Shown in pieces: positions 1 to 12,928 of a DNA stretch of 64,000 nucleotides. The DNA is from Botryotinia globosa (lineage: Eukaryota > Ascomycota > Leotiomycetes > Helotiales > Sclerotiniaceae), in NCBI GenBank assembly GCA_014898425.1, contig RCSZ01000003.1, forward strand, positions 1,426,001-1,490,000, in the 5' to 3' direction. Position 1 is the stretch's first letter. Every line of letters starts with the position of its first letter. The notes under the pieces are model-generated. The model was not told the DNA's origin. It worked only from the letters and a program-made list of their open reading frames with translations, and did no database searches. A program made the position numbers and the translations under genes.

Positions 1-3000
1 CCTCCATTATTGTCTTTCAACATTTTACACAATTCATGCACTTAAGGCGTCACAGAGAATGGAATTCAAGGTTCCGTTTTTCTCTTCAACTTTCTATACA
101 CACGCGCTGTGTCACTTCACATTATCAGCTTATAATACGGGGCGTTATGAATCCACTTGCGATATCTTTTCCATCTCTAACCATCTTTGTTGTCAATCAT
201 GGATCACAACTGAGAAAGGGTTCTAGCTTCTCAAACTAATCATAAACCCGTCCCAGTATCATCACACTTCCAGACATGATATCGCCTGTTCTGCCTTGAT
301 TTGTGACTAGTCTGACTACCATACTTGGGTATTCATTTGTCACAATCGCCTAACTGCAAAGATAGTGCAACTTACATTAAACACACAGACGTTTAAGATC
401 GTGTAGACTCTATAACCATCTGGAGGTACAGCTTACACAGGTCCTGGAGAGTGTAAGTGACTCAATATTAGTGCTAATGCACTGACATACGATGAAGTGA
501 ACCATCCTTCATGTCCCTTTAATTTCCACTACATGTACCTTTTCACACATTACAAGCCTAAAATAGCAATACTCTCACTAGGTTAGGTCTTTGACCACGT
601 TGACGATACCATCGGCTTCAATTGCGAAATACGATCATCAGCCACTTCAGAATCCAGGCGCGCCTCGATTCCCAAGCCCCTGGGGTCTCCACAACGCTGT
701 ATTTGTGATGATGAACTTGTACGCACGTTTTTTTCTTCCCCTTTACGGCGTGAACTGCAGCAACCACGTCTATCAATAGCAGTTTGAAGGCCCTGTAACA
801 ACTGCCCTGCATTGCATTACATATTACATTGCGTCGATCATACATAGATATCCTCCGAAGTTCCGAAAGCGTGGCGGTCATGGAGACATCCCAACGTCGG
901 CGGGAAAACGTTGTTAGATTGTTGGACAGTGAAATATACCTTGAAACATGGAGTTGATATGAATCGTCAAACTCCAATAAAATTCACTCAAGGTTTCCTA
1001 TATTCTATCCTGCTTGTTACTTGCTTGTTTGGATGCGGACCCCACAGGAGCTACATGGCCTGTTCCGAGTAACTGGTAAAGTTCGTGGAAAAGTTAATAT
1101 CAATCCTTAACAATGATCCTCACCCCGCGATCCAGCCAGAGCTAACTTCCGCCACCATGATACGTGGAAGCGCATTTCATGCGATGCTCTCCTCTACCAG
1201 CTATCCATGTTCAATCTTGAGCTCTGAAAGCATCTGTGAAGTTTTTTCGCTTTGAGGTCCGATTGTCAGAGTTTGATTGGTTCAGTTGTGACAGTTTCTC
1301 AGTTGTTTGCAAGCTAACTTGCTACGTGTTTGTACTCCGCCACCTCTGTCAAGTTATCAACAAAGCATTGGCTCTTAAGCTTTCCGCATATACTGGTAAG
1401 CTTTTCTCGGGAGGGGTCGGACAGATATCCTGAAGCTACTATTGCGCCTCACTAGACATGCATCGGATTTAGAGCAGGCTGAAAAAGACTCTTATTCCGT
1501 CCTGTCAATGACTCGAACCTCAAGGCCTAATTTCCCCTCCGTCTTCTCACCTGAGTTACCTTGTGTGTATTAGTGACAGCCACATTACACCTACCAACGC
1601 CCTATGTTTTATCATATAATTTCCACGCAAATTACCGAGTCATTAGCGGTAATAGTTTGTATAAATCCTCGCGTGTACGAGCCCGCTTCCACCCAACCGC
1701 TATTCCCGGCTTACAACGATACTGCAAAAAGTAAAATATTCCGAAAGCCAAGAGGCAATTCCCCAGGTAAGGTTACCATAACCGTAAAAAGAAATTAAAC
1801 TTTGCCTAAATTCTACAATTAGCACTCCGCAATCTGTACACAGACGCGATTAGTACACACCTGACACTAGATCATTGATTGCCAACTATCCTCGTGGCCC
1901 GAAGCTTTCCCGGATGGAAACTGCCCCGTTTGCCTTCCTTCAGCCTTCTTTCCACAGCTTCTAAACTGCAGGCTCGGCTATCACCTATCCAGCACTGGTA
2001 TCAACTAGATGGAAATATTGCCACACTCCATTTAATGCTACACGAGATCGTTCCTGGTTGTCGTTCCAGATCTCTTCTCACGATCCTGAATCCGCCAATC
2101 CTCATCTTACTCTGCTCTCATCTAACTCCAGTGTAACATTTCAAGCTTCTCGCTACTCAGTGCCAATGACGATGGTGATGGCCGCCAAAGTTTCAACAAT
2201 CAGCTATTCATTCTTGTTTGTACCCTTTCCGAGATCACGATCCACCACTGTTACTAGGTTTCCATTAGTGTGGCATTACCCGGCAAACCCTAGAAGATCA
2301 CCATACTGATCCCTGTCGCTGATCAATACCTAATGCTTAAAAGAAACCATGATCTTTCCAGGCTCGTCTATACCTTGCCAGCATCAACTGTTATCCTATC
2401 CACGCCATACCAATTCCTTGCTTAGTGGTTATTTTCACTCTCCACCAAGGTGGACGTAGCTAGACTTTCGCCTCTAGTCTGTATACGCACAGTCTGGAAG
2501 ACCTCGGATTGTCTACTCTCAGAAGTAACTTTACTGTTAATCTTACGATTCGTGCCGCATTCCAGTCACTGGGTTGGAGCGATCCCGAAATATGCAGGCT
2601 CTAAGTGATGGACATCATATCCCACTGGCATATAGCTTTTCAAATTCCAAGCTACAGATATGCATGCACTGCGTACTGTACGTACAGTAGCGACAGTAAG
2701 TAACTTCTAGAATCATGCACTATCGACGAAGCTTGAAACTCAAATCTACACTGGTCAAAACGACATCATTGTATCAACAAACAGGTAATTAAGTCACAAG
2801 AGTTTATCGACATCATCGAAACTCTTTTCTGTTGACGAAACTTCTGTTTTCTATCATTCGATGCCATGAAGCAAACCCATCGAACATACCAGACCATATC
2901 CTTCTCTGATACGAGTCTAGAATAGCGGAACTAGACGGCTCACTTGCTTCTGTCTTTCCAATTGGAAGATGGCGATGCAACCATTGAATCAGTGACTTCG

Positions 3001-5306
3001 TACAGGGAGCCGTCTATCTTGTGCGACAGCCAGCCACTGAATGCCACATCTTCCCGAGGCATTGTGTGAAGTGAGGAGAAGGGTACCAGGACCTGATACT
3101 TGCTTCGATACCTACCCCGGTACAGATATTACTCTCAATACGATGTTTCCACTTCAAGTTTTGTCATTCGTTGTTCACATCAATTTTTCGCCATTGGGGT
3201 ATCCATTTCCTTCTGTGCGCGTGGCGAATCCCAAGGTACAAGCTGAACCGTGACCAGCATACCTTAAATCAAGTCTTGAATTCAAGGTCTGTAAAGATAT
3301 CAAATTAAAGGGACGGGTCTACTCCACCTATAACCGTCGATGCGTTGCGGGAACTATGTGAGAAATCCGTAGACAGTTTTCGGCCGATTTGCAATTTTTG
3401 GCAGAGATTTCCACAGTGGACCCTTAAACACACAGACTGTATGGGCCACGAGGTCATTCGAGTGAGTGATCGAGTGCCTTTTCACGGAGATGTTTCCTGT
3501 GTGGGAAATGAATATGTTCACGGCAATTTCATGTCGATAGCTATCTTCAATTCTTATTATTTCTCGATGGATCTCTGGTATGTGCGGAGCTTTTGCCTTC
3601 AGAGTTTGGAATCCACATGGCATTCTAAATCATCATCTCTCGCTAATAATTTCCTCTCATTGACACCATACCAAGTTGCCGGCCAAGTATCTGGTTTACC
3701 GGCAAAAAGAACTAGTCACAATAACTCCGTGAGCCTTGTTGACAAGTCTCGGAGACCGAAACTCCGAGCATAGGTCTACTATAATATTTGGAATTTACTT
3801 CAAGAATTTATGTATACTGTTAGTAATGGACGCAATTTACCCAGCTAGGAGCTGCTATCACCAGGTCACCGAGCGACGAGCTACAGAGACTACCAGCAAA
3901 AGTTTTCCGAAAGTTTTCCGAAAGCTTGATGGTTTTTTCCCGTGGTTGGACTACTTGATCCTCATCTTACTGTCTCTTTCACCTTGATCCGTATTTTTCT
4001 TGTCCATTTGCGTGTTCCTTTACGAAGATGGTAGGAGTATGGTTAGTGCTATGCCAAGTGGCTGCCTGTCCCTTACATGGTGTCCCACGCTGCGACTTGC
4101 TGGATTATTGTGACTCCAAGATATCGAACTGTCTCGTAAGGCTCTTGGATGGCGAGTCTCTTCGAATTTATCACATTCACTCTACGGCAGGGAAGTCTCA
4201 CGCAGTGATCCGATATGGAAGTACTCATTGGATGACCAAAATTCAAACAACCCCAAATTTGCGTTGAAAAGGAAATACATATGGCTCCGGTACCACGGCC
4301 AAGATTGTCTTGGTGTTACGGTACATGCCTATAATATCGGTATTATCGGTACATATTCCAAGCTGTCGCAAGCCGTGTAACCCGTGTAATCCGTTTGAAA
4401 AAGTAAAACATGGTCGTGTTTCTCCGACAACCCTGCAAAGCTGGATGTTACCTTGCAAGCCGAGGAAAGCCACCGTCGGCGTGGCTTCTTTATTATTTCA
4501 AGCATTGCTGTATCGCGAAGAGATGGGCTGGAATATTGTATCTCGGGGGGTCTACTGTGAATTTAATTGGGCGTGGTGGTGATTTGGATAGAGTAATTTA
4601 CGACATATCCACGGAAGACTAGAACGATGATTGGATATCAAACTTCTAACGTCGAGTAGAACACAGTTCTAATGCGTAACTATGCATAGCTATGCATAGC
4701 TGCTTGATAATCAATTCGATCTGTCATTCATGATGAATATCGAAGAGTTGAATTGGGGGTTAAACGTCCCGACAAATGTGTGAAGTCGTAAATGTATGAA
4801 GCCAAAAGTGCATCATCCACTCCGGCTGAAATTTTACATTTAACCTGAACGGTGACATGAGAATAGAACACGCAAGATGATCCATCTTCCGACCAGGGGT
4901 TTGATTCATGTATGTGATAATGACCACATATGATATATCGCCAGGAAAAATGCCTGCGCATTAACCCCGTGTATTGCACTGCAAGCTTACGGCAAAGCAA
5001 ATTCTAACGAACCGCTGGGGTCGTCTTTGATTTCCGACCGTCTGGACCAACTCTTGCAACTCGTCCGCGGTACATTCGTGGGGGGCCGGAAAAGAAATCT
5101 GGCCGTCAGATCGCTATCAGATTTTTTTTTCATCTCTACATCTGCATCTCCATCTGCATTGGCATTGGCATCTGCATCTGCAGGCACACGCAGCATCGTA
5201 CATAGGCACAACTGGGTGCCTTCCTCAAGTAGATAATCTTGCGAGTTTCTCTCCCTCTAAATGCTGACTGCCTTTGCCATTCTCGTCGTGACGCATGGTT
5301 AGATGG

Positions 5307-5359
5307 ATTTTTTTCTTCTTTTCTTCTTTTCTTCTTTTCTTTTCTTCTTTTCTTCTTTC
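5307..5359. repeat. Imperfect TTTTCTTC pyrimidine tract
   Basis: A run of about 53 bases is made only of T and C, built from TTTTCTTC-like units. Such CT tracts are common in fungal intergenic and promoter DNA. No gene start follows within 1 kb, so a promoter role is not supported. Confidence 0.8.
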
Positions 5360-5438
5360 AAAAGTATCGTTAGGGATTGTTTCGGTGGAGCCTGTCAGAT
5401 GACGGGGGCTGGGTAACTTGGGTTAGGGGTGTGGTGGG

Positions 5439-5516
5439 TTGCTGGTAATCCTAGAGAGGGAGGACATGTATGATGGATTGCTGGTAATCCTAGAGAGGGA
5501 GGACATGTATGATGGA
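5439..5516. repeat. Perfect tandem duplication, 39-bp unit, 2 copies
   Basis: The unit beginning TTGCTGGTAATCCTAGAGAG occurs at 5439-5477 and again at 5478-5516 without any mismatch. Perfect identity indicates a recent duplication. The unit has no obvious coding potential. Confidence 0.9.
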
Positions 5517-6861
5517 TGTATCGGACATCAAATATCACCAATTGTTGAAATTGGAAATTGGCATTTGGTATTTGATATTTGATATTTCCTACGCGCTCGA
5601 AAGAATTGGTAGGGGTTGAGTTTCGTATCTGTTTATTGGAGATTTGTGGTTCTTGAACCTCGAGATATAGATTACAGTAGGCATTTGAGTATTCAAGTGA
5701 ATCTCACGAGTGATGTTGGTCGTTCTCTCCTCTGCTCTCCCCAAAAGAAGTTGTTTCTGAGCATTCGGTGTTGCGGTGTTGATTGGAAAGTTGTATCCCC
5801 ACCAATCCACAAGAATTTTTGCTTTTTTACAACAGGGAAGACATCTTTTTTTCGACTTGAATAACCTTATGCTATTATTCTTTTCAAATGCTCAGTCCAA
5901 TGCATCTTTTTTATTTGACATGGACTTCCTTTCCTTTCTATTGCGTAAGAAATGAAAGGAAAAGAGAGTAGAATATAGGAATAGGAATTATTGTCTTATA
6001 TTGAGGAAGTGAATAATAATTACTACACTCCTTTGAATCTTTCATCGTTTTGATTCTTCTGCAACTCAATCATAATCACATTCGGTGACGACGAGATATC
6101 TTCATATGTTCATGTTGAAATTGAATCACGACTACTTGCTACTTGTACCTCCTTTCCCTTTTGATCATGTTCTCATACATCATTGGCCTTTTGCTACTTT
6201 GATTGCAATAGCAATTCCGTAGTCGGCCATGCTATTCGTGGGACTTTTAGTCGTGTATCATACATTTGTTCGGTATCCAGTGTATCTTTACAACAAGAGT
6301 AGCTACGGGCTGGGTGAAATGGCATGGAAGGGGTCTGGTGGTCACTATTATTGGGTTTGTGATATGGACCCCAGGAACATAATTCTACAGTTGCAATTTG
6401 AAGAGAGAGATATGTGTTTTGAGGACATTGGATGAGATTGTAATAGTATCAGAACGTGTAAATTGCAGCTTGAGGGATCTTTACAGATATGCTATGGGAT
6501 TACATGCGATTATATCTGGAACATTTACACACCAAGTATTGGATAAATCAAGACCCAAATGGATGGTATCGATCTTGAATACCTACCTAGGTATGTACAG
6601 GTGAATGAATCGCTTAGAGTACCTAGAATAGAGGTAGGCGATCTCGACGAGGACATCTGTATACTACTAGCAGAGTATCATCAATGATAATAATTCATTA
6701 TGGTTACTGGGAAACTAAATCATTGAACAACTTGACACCTCGATCTCAAATGGTAGAGTAAAAACATCATCGAAGCTTCATCTCATCTGCTTCCCTCCTG
6801 ATCAGTGATCTGATATCCACCAAATCAACCATCAACCATCCTGCAAAATTCAAAATAATGA

Positions 6862-8238
6862 TCAAGAACCTGAAATCATATTCAACGCAGCCGACTTTGC
6901 TCTTTTCATCGCCGGACTCTCCTCGCACACCTCCCGACTTCTCTTTCCACTCTTTCCATGCCCTTTCTTGGTCGATTCACCAAAATACTTCTGCTCATGC
7001 GAAGTACTATTTCGTGCTCCGGTCTCTCCTGAATCCTCATTCTTCATCACAATTTCCGGATCACCACCATCCTCAAACTCATCATCTCCACGCGGAAACA
7101 CTCTCGGATATCCCCTCCCCTCTTCTCCATCATCCCAATAAAACTCACCCAGCGCTTGCCAACTCACAACTTCCCCCACCTCCACTCCCTCCACCAATCC
7201 CATCCACGGCGCTTTTCTCCTCCTCCCACCCATTCTCTCCCTCGTCGCCTCATCCGCCAGCTCTGCTTCCAACCACGTCACCGGATTCGGCGCGTACAAA
7301 AACTTCCACTCGGTGGTAAATTGTTCATACTTTGCAAACCTCGCCAGAAAATCATCAACCGTCCATCCCCCCTGTGTTTTGACCGCTTCACGACCGCTCT
7401 GCCAGTGTATCGCTCCTACTTGTTCCATGCCCGCGAGAACATACGCCGCCTTTTTGAATATCGGATAGGAAACATGGTTTCGGAAGCGTTGGATAAATGA
7501 CTGGAAATAATCTAACAATTTCGTTTCGTGAATCGCATCGAGATATGGATCAGCAAAATCCGTGTGATGAACACTAAAATCCCAAGTCGGAGGTGCGGTG
7601 AGGGAAACGCAGGGGGAGCTTGGATCTGGAAGATTGGAAACGAGGTGGCGATCGAGAGGGAGTGTTCTCAGAGCTGCTATGTTGTCGGGTCCGAATCGAA
7701 GATCGGATATGTATGTTAGGGCTTCTTTGACGCTTTTCTCGTGGGTGAAGGGACCGCGGAAGGCTGTCTCGTCGGGTCCGTCTTCGTTCCAGGAGGGGGA
7801 GTGGATCATTTGATGATAGCGTGCCGAGCGGTTCATGCATTCGATTATGTTGAGACGTTGACGAGAACAGAGTTTATCGCCGTTATTGAAGGAGAGGAGC
7901 GGACAGACGCAGAGGGGTTCGACGAGAGTACCATCCCCGTGTACGTATTGGAGAGAGGCGATGTTGGGGGAATAGATAGCGTAGATGGGTTTTGTGGGGT
8001 GACGGGAGGAGACACCGATGAGAATGGAGATGAAGGGCATGGCGAGGAGTGCGCTGGGAGTGATGCGATTTGGGATAGCGTCGAAGGGGGAGATTGGAAT
8101 TAGATCTTTGGGGCGAGTTTGCTTGGAAGATGATCCGGGGCGCTATGGATGCAGGGTTAGTAAATGATGAGATTACCCTGCATTATGGAGGATCGATTTA
8201 CATACGTTTTCCATGAAGGTATTGCTGCTTGATGCCAT
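6862..8238 (-). CDS. Conserved-looking hypothetical nuclear-type protein, 437 aa
   Basis: Model: exons 8238-8206 and 8142-6862, with a 63-nt intron (GTATGT...CATAG). The first exon gives MASSSNTFMEN and the second opens in frame with an Arg/Pro/Ser/Lys stretch before the Met at 8040, so the longer start is preferred over that internal Met. The body holds an alpha-helical, Trp-rich region (about residues 200-330 of 437) followed by an acidic segment and a basic C-terminus (KRSREV, MKRAKSA) that looks like a nuclear localisation signal. I recognise no catalytic motif and cannot name a family. It is separated from the downstream nitroreductase by about 620 bp and shares no obvious function with it. 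A real protein is likely because a clean splice extends the frame; the function is unknown. Confidence 0.75.
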
Positions 8239-8855
8239 TTTATAAGAATATCGATCTGTTTCTAAGATATAGTTGATTCTTATAAATGGGCCCATTCATG
8301 CGTGACTGTAGACCAAGATTTCCAGATGGGGAGACTTGAATATTTGTAGATTTAATTAATAGTTGCTGTGATTATTGGGTGGGCAATCGCTGAAAGTCAG
8401 AGCGATTTTGAGAAAGGAAGAATGTCTTTTAAGGGGTCCCATGTGTTGATGCCGAAGTTGATATAAAGGTGAATGGTAAGCTTGGATGGCATCGCGAGAT
8501 GTCGGGGGTATACTTGATCGTGGGAGGAGGACTACCTGGATAGGAAGACAAGCATCTGTCGAAGTTTGGATGGTGAATTTAGAAATTAGAGTATAGCAAA
8601 TGTTGTTTTTGCCGTCTGAGTTCTGTCAAAGGTGGAGAAGACATTTCAAGGTTACTTGTGATAAGCAGAGTGTATGGTCATTGTCGCAGCGGTCGATAAG
8701 TACAAGAATTTGGGGGCATCTATAGATGATATGAATATTACTATAGTCTAGTTTCAAATCTATACTCGGGCAAAAAGTGAACGTTTCCCGGACGATACTC
8801 AAACTAAAACTCCTTCAACCCTAAACATGACCCAGGACCGATTTCTTCTGAAATT
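8239..8855. other. Intergenic spacer between two minus-strand genes
   Basis: This 617-bp stretch contains the promoter and 5' UTR of the hypothetical gene ending at 6862 and the 3' flank of the nitroreductase. I see no open frame or repeat of note. Confidence 0.6.
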
Positions 8856-9554
8856 CTATTCCATAAAGGTAACGTGTTTGGTAGATTCATCCCTCGCTGG
8901 CCTCAGCCCGTTGGCCCTGAAATCCGGATCTTCGTATCCGATCGATACCGCTACTAAAATCTCTAGATCATCAGTGATCCCGCATTCCCTCCTCACCAAC
9001 TCTGGATATCCTGTCTGACAAATCTGCACACAAGAGCCCACTCCTCTCTCCGTAAGCGCCAATAACCAACTCTGTAACCACATACCAACACTGACTCTAT
9101 CTGCATTCGTCAGGGTTTTATCGATACATACTATCGCCCCTACTGGTGCATCAAAGAACCGATAATTGCGGAGGACAGCTGCATTGCGAGCTTTAGAGTC
9201 GGATCGTGGAATACCCATCCCTTCGCCATAGAGTTGGCGGCCAACTTCAGACCGGTAGTGGGTATATCCGACAGGAAGTGGTGGGATATTGGGAGTGGAT
9301 TCCGATGCAGCAGTGTATAACTTAGTTCTGAGATTCTCCAGCGATTCGCCCGTGAGAACGAAAACGAGATGGGGTTGGATGTTTGAATTTGAGGGGGCGA
9401 AGCGAGCGAGGTCGAGAGTGGATTGTAAGATGGATTTTGGGACTGGAGTCGGAAGAAAAGCACGGCTTGAATGCCGTGCAGTGAGGGATTCTCTCAACGT
9501 CATCTCAAAGTAGAGTGGCTCTCCATTGATTTCTGTTACAATTGCGTGAGGCAT
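8856..9554 (-). CDS. Nitroreductase family protein (FMN-dependent, PnbA-like), 232 aa
   Basis: This is an intronless frame starting at an ATG at 9554. The N-terminal part carries the family's phosphate/FMN-contacting signature R-x-S-x-R in TARHSSRAF (about residues 26-34), followed by a helix with ARFAPSNSNIQP, which matches the nitroreductase 'APS-N-QPW' block. The C-terminal part (GVGSCVQICQTGYPELVRRE, then an 'SIGYEDPD' block) matches PnbA/nitrobenzoate-reductase-like members. Such enzymes use NAD(P)H and bound FMN to reduce nitroaromatics, quinones or similar acceptors; the substrate cannot be told from sequence. Length fits the family (200-240 aa). No targeting signal is visible, so a cytosolic location is inferred. 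Confidence 0.88.
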   Translation of the reverse strand: MPHAIVTEINGEPLYFEMTLRESLTARHSSRAFLPTPVPKSILQSTLDLARFAPSNSNIQPHLVFVLTGESLENLRTKLYTAASESTPNIPPLPVGYTHYRSEVGRQLYGEGMGIPRSDSKARNAAVLRNYRFFDAPVGAIVCIDKTLTNADRVSVGMWLQSWLLALTERGVGSCVQICQTGYPELVRRECGITDDLEILVAVSIGYEDPDFRANGLRPARDESTKHVTFME

Positions 9555-10684
9555 GATAATATCTGATTGACTCTGATTGACTGGCCAAGTAGTTTTTGAG
9601 CCGAAGTGAACTGTTCTTGACTTCTGGAATGTATGTGTATTATGCTTTTGATGTTCTTATGGAAGATTATAGTGATCTCTAAATTCACATATTTGAGTGA
9701 CCCCCCTTTTATATGTCTTTCTCCCTGTGCTTCCACGGAATTGTCAAAAGCTTCAAATAATCCGACTGCCATCTTATGGCAATGTGTCGTTCAATACACC
9801 ACGAATGCTTAGACATTATGCATATTATGTAGTGCAATTACATAGTTTCCTGCATGTCCGTGAAGATTGGCCAATGGAAAAGCCGTGACTCACAAATACA
9901 CACTTGGGTGGCTGCCATCCATCGGCTTCTAAATCTTCTCCTTTGCCGCTGCCTTGAAGCACGAGTTCATGATTGTTCCTGACATCGGTGCTTAGCGGAC
10001 AATTATTTTCCGACTCAAAGTATGGCTATTGAACACAGAAGAGAATATATCGGTCCCTTACTCTGGTTCTTTGCATGGCACGCTGTGTACTTCATCCAAA
10101 GGCTCTCATGACTATGCTCGAGAACGTCTCCCTCGGGAAATGACGGGAAAGAACGAGATCATATCTTGAAGAGTATTTGGTCGGCGTAATAAAAATATGG
10201 CCTGAAATTGCATTGGAACTCTCCATGCGGGTGTTTGAATGTATAGATTGATTGCCAATAGAGCATATTTGCGGATCAATGAAGATGTTGAATAAATGCT
10301 GTACAACGGCGAGAATTTCTGGAATATTTCAAAGCATCACATAACCATGATCAATCAGACTTCTGATATGTGAAAAATTCATTGAGTGAATTGAATGAAT
10401 GTATTGATAGAAGACTTGGTAAATTAAGATGTTGAGAGTAGGTAGGTAGGTCGTTTCGAGTGAAACGTTGTTAAAACAAACAGCAGGTCAGGTGTGAGAT
10501 GGGAGCCTTATTAGATACCTTCTGAAGGTAAGGTAGGACTGATATGGTACTCGTACTAATCCTTCAATTCTAGCTTCTTAACAACAAGACCACTCTTTTA
10601 TTTTAACTTAGAGGTATTATCAACCTACAACAATTCATTTCCATATTGAACACCTATTCTATTCAATTCAATATTGGTTTAAAC
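9555..10684. other. Divergent promoter region between nitroreductase and STE24
   Basis: This 1.1-kb stretch separates two divergently transcribed genes. It contains a short TAGGTAGGTAGG run near 10440 and AT-rich sequence rich in TGAAT near 10380-10410. No supported coding frame was found; the short frames in it lack any conserved feature. Confidence 0.55.
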
Positions 10685-12230
10685 ATGGATTTCCTTCAGG
10701 TATAACTCTCCCAACTTGTTTTTCAGTTGAAAGTATCTTGATCAAAAATACTAACCGTGTCATTCCAGCGCCTTGCGCGTTCCCTCGATAGGCCACTATT
10801 CCCATGGAAGAAGCTCATCGTTGGCTTCTCTCTCGCACAATACCTATTCGAAGGTTTTCTCTCTCTCCGTCAATATCAAGTCTTAAAGCAAACACGTCCA
10901 CCCAAGGTTCTCTCCAATGAAGTCTCGCAAGAAGTTTTCGACAAAAGCCAGGTATGTTATCGTCAGCCTTACCATCTCCCCACTACCACTCGCTGACTTC
11001 CAAAAAGGCATATGGACGCGCAAAAGCACAATTCGGTTTCGTTGCAGGACTCTATGGACAAATTCAAAACACGGCATTCATCTATTTCGACATTCTTCCC
11101 AAACTTTGGGACTTCACGGGATCATGGCTTCTACGACTTGCACCCGCTCGGTTCACCGGCGAGATTTCTCACTCAATCGTTTTCGTCCTTACTTTTATTG
11201 TAATTCAACAGTTTATTTCTCTCCCAACTTCAATCTACCAGACATTTGTGCTGGAGGAGAAGTTTGGTTTCAATAAGCAGACGCCTAAACTCTTCGTTAC
11301 GGACATGTTAAAGGGACAGATGTTGGCATTTACATTGACTCCACCGATCCTCGCTGGCTTTCTCACGATCATACAAAAAACCGGCCATCAATTCTTCTAC
11401 TACTTGTGGTTGTTTGGTGCTGGACTCCAGGTTTTCATGATTACAGTCTACCCGATCACGATCTTGCCCTTGTTCAACAAGCTCTCGCCCCTCGAGCCTG
11501 GAGAATTGAAAGATGGCGTCGAGGCTTTGGCCAAACGCTTGAACTTCCCTCTTCACGAATTGCATGTTATCGACGGCAGCAAGCGCAGTGCTCATAGTAA
11601 TGCTTATTTCTTCGGTCTACCATGGAAGAAGCATATCGTCATTTATGATACTCTGATCGAGAAGAGCGATACACAAGAGATTGTAGCTGTTCTTGCCCAT
11701 GAACTTGGTCACTGGAGCCGGGGACACACTACAAAGCTCTTTGGAATCTCTCAGGTAAGCTGATTTCTGTTGGTTATTCCGGGATTCTCATTAATTATTT
11801 ACAGGCCCATTTTTTCTACATCTTCTCCCTGTTCTCCGTCTTTATTAACAACCACTCCTTGTACCAATCATTTGGTTTCCATAACGAGTTCCCAATCATA
11901 ATAGGGTTCATCTTGTTCTCTGATGCACTTGCCCCTATGGACACAGTCATCAAGCTGTTGATGAATATCCTCAGCAGAAAGTACGAGTTTGAAGCAGATG
12001 ACTTCGCACAAGGACTTGGATACCAGGCTGAGCTAGCTCGTTCGTTGATAAAATTGCAGATCCAGAACTTGAGTACTATGGATGCGGACTGGATGTATGC
12101 AAGCTACCATTTCTCTCATCCAATATTGTCGGAGAGATTAGGTGCTTTGGGATGGAAGTCGAGCGGTCCAGTTGCACCAGCGGCTGCAAAGGATGAGAAG
12201 ACCGCACAAGCTAGTGGCAGAGAATTGTAG
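10685..12230 (+). CDS. STE24: CAAX prenyl protease 1 (Ste24, zinc metalloprotease), 456 aa
   Basis: Model: exons 10685-10699, 10769-10951, 11008-11754 and 11805-12230, all joining in frame; the first exon encodes only MDFLQ. Family: M48A endoprotease of the ER and inner nuclear membrane that removes the -aaX tripeptide from farnesylated CAAX proteins and makes the upstream cleavage of a-type mating pheromone. Seen: multiple hydrophobic segments, the zinc motif HELGH at residues 297-301 and the second zinc-ligand block KYEFEADDFA near residues 374-383. Length is almost that of the yeast enzyme. Its C-terminus lacks a clear KKxx retention signal (ends SGREL). The gene converges on a minus-strand gene only about 125 bp downstream. 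The family assignment is very secure. Confidence 0.96.
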
Positions 12231-12355
12231 ATGTACAGCATTCCACATTACGAGGAAACCTCTGAATAGATGTACGGTATAGACTGAATAAAAAGATTTC
12301 CGTTAACCTCGCTAAAACGCATCGAAAATTCGTGACTTGTAGTTCGTCGTGCTCA

Positions 12356-12928
12356 TTATGCTGCGGATTGTTTCTTCGCTTCCTTCGCCTTCAGCTCTGC
12401 CTTGTGTCTTGCCTTCTTTTCGGCCTTTCGTGTTTGTTTTTCCTTCCGGATCCATGCTTTGGGTTGCTTCAATCCTGGAACTGCCTTTGCACTTGGCTCA
12501 ATCTCAAGATCACTATCAACTTCCGCGTTATTCACCTTTTGGACCCTAGCTCCAACATCTCCCTCCTCGATACTCTGCTCCCTCTCAAATTCTTCCTTAT
12601 CCTGCCACCCATCTACATCCATCTTGTCGCCCCCGCTATCATCTTCCAAACCCTGCGCAATCTCAACTGGATTTTCCTCCTCCATTTCTAATGTTGGCGC
12701 AAGCCATTCTCCGCGCAGACCAGCTTCAACACGTTGAAGATTGTGGATCGTAACACTGGAGTGACTGCTCCCGATAGCAGGACCCGTAGGCTCGAGTTTG
12801 GCGTTTGGAAGAAGATATGGTGTGCTGGATGCGAGTGAGAGATAATCTTGAAGGTATTTGAGAGCAATTGTTTGATTGACAGGGATCGAAGGAATTGATT
12901 TGTGGGGTGGAAAGGCCGAAGCAGACAT
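12356..12928 (-). CDS. Lys-rich small hypothetical protein, possibly nucleolar, 190 aa
   Basis: I chose the Met at 12928 (MSASAFPP) rather than the further upstream in-frame Met at 13030, because the extra 34 residues are hydrophobic and unlike the rest, and because the shorter start leaves a promoter for the divergent gene. The N-terminal 80 residues look globular (Tyr/Leu-rich helix followed by a Thr-Ile-His-Asn-Leu-Gln segment); the centre is acidic; the C-terminal 40 residues are strongly basic (RKAEKKARHKAELKAKEAKK). This acidic-then-basic layout is typical of fungal ribosome-assembly or nucleolar proteins, but I do not recognise the family. It shares a 239-bp divergent promoter with mitochondrial ribosomal protein bL34m, which is compatible with a translation-related role (inference). 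Confidence 0.75.
   Translation of the reverse strand: MSASAFPPHKSIPSIPVNQTIALKYLQDYLSLASSTPYLLPNAKLEPTGPAIGSSHSSVTIHNLQRVEAGLRGEWLAPTLEMEEENPVEIAQGLEDDSGGDKMDVDGWQDKEEFEREQSIEEGDVGARVQKVNNAEVDSDLEIEPSAKAVPGLKQPKAWIRKEKQTRKAEKKARHKAELKAKEAKKQSAA

Larger units (their letters stand above)
1..6861. other. Gene-poor region, no supported CDS
   Basis: No reading frame here exceeds about 142 codons, none carries a recognisable domain, and I could not join short frames into a spliced model. Base composition is ordinary rather than AT-rich, so a RIP-mutated transposon graveyard is unlikely. Visible structure is limited to small repeats listed separately (pyrimidine tract near 5307, perfect 39-bp duplication at 5439), a CATCTG-like stretch near 5131-5183 and a short doubling of AGTTTTCCGAA near 3900. 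It may hold regulatory DNA, non-coding transcripts or a strongly diverged gene. Confidence 0.6.

Noticed and set aside
3345..3773. 142-codon plus-strand frame in the left gene desert
   Set aside because: No domain, no promoter context, overlapping frame on the other strand equally open.
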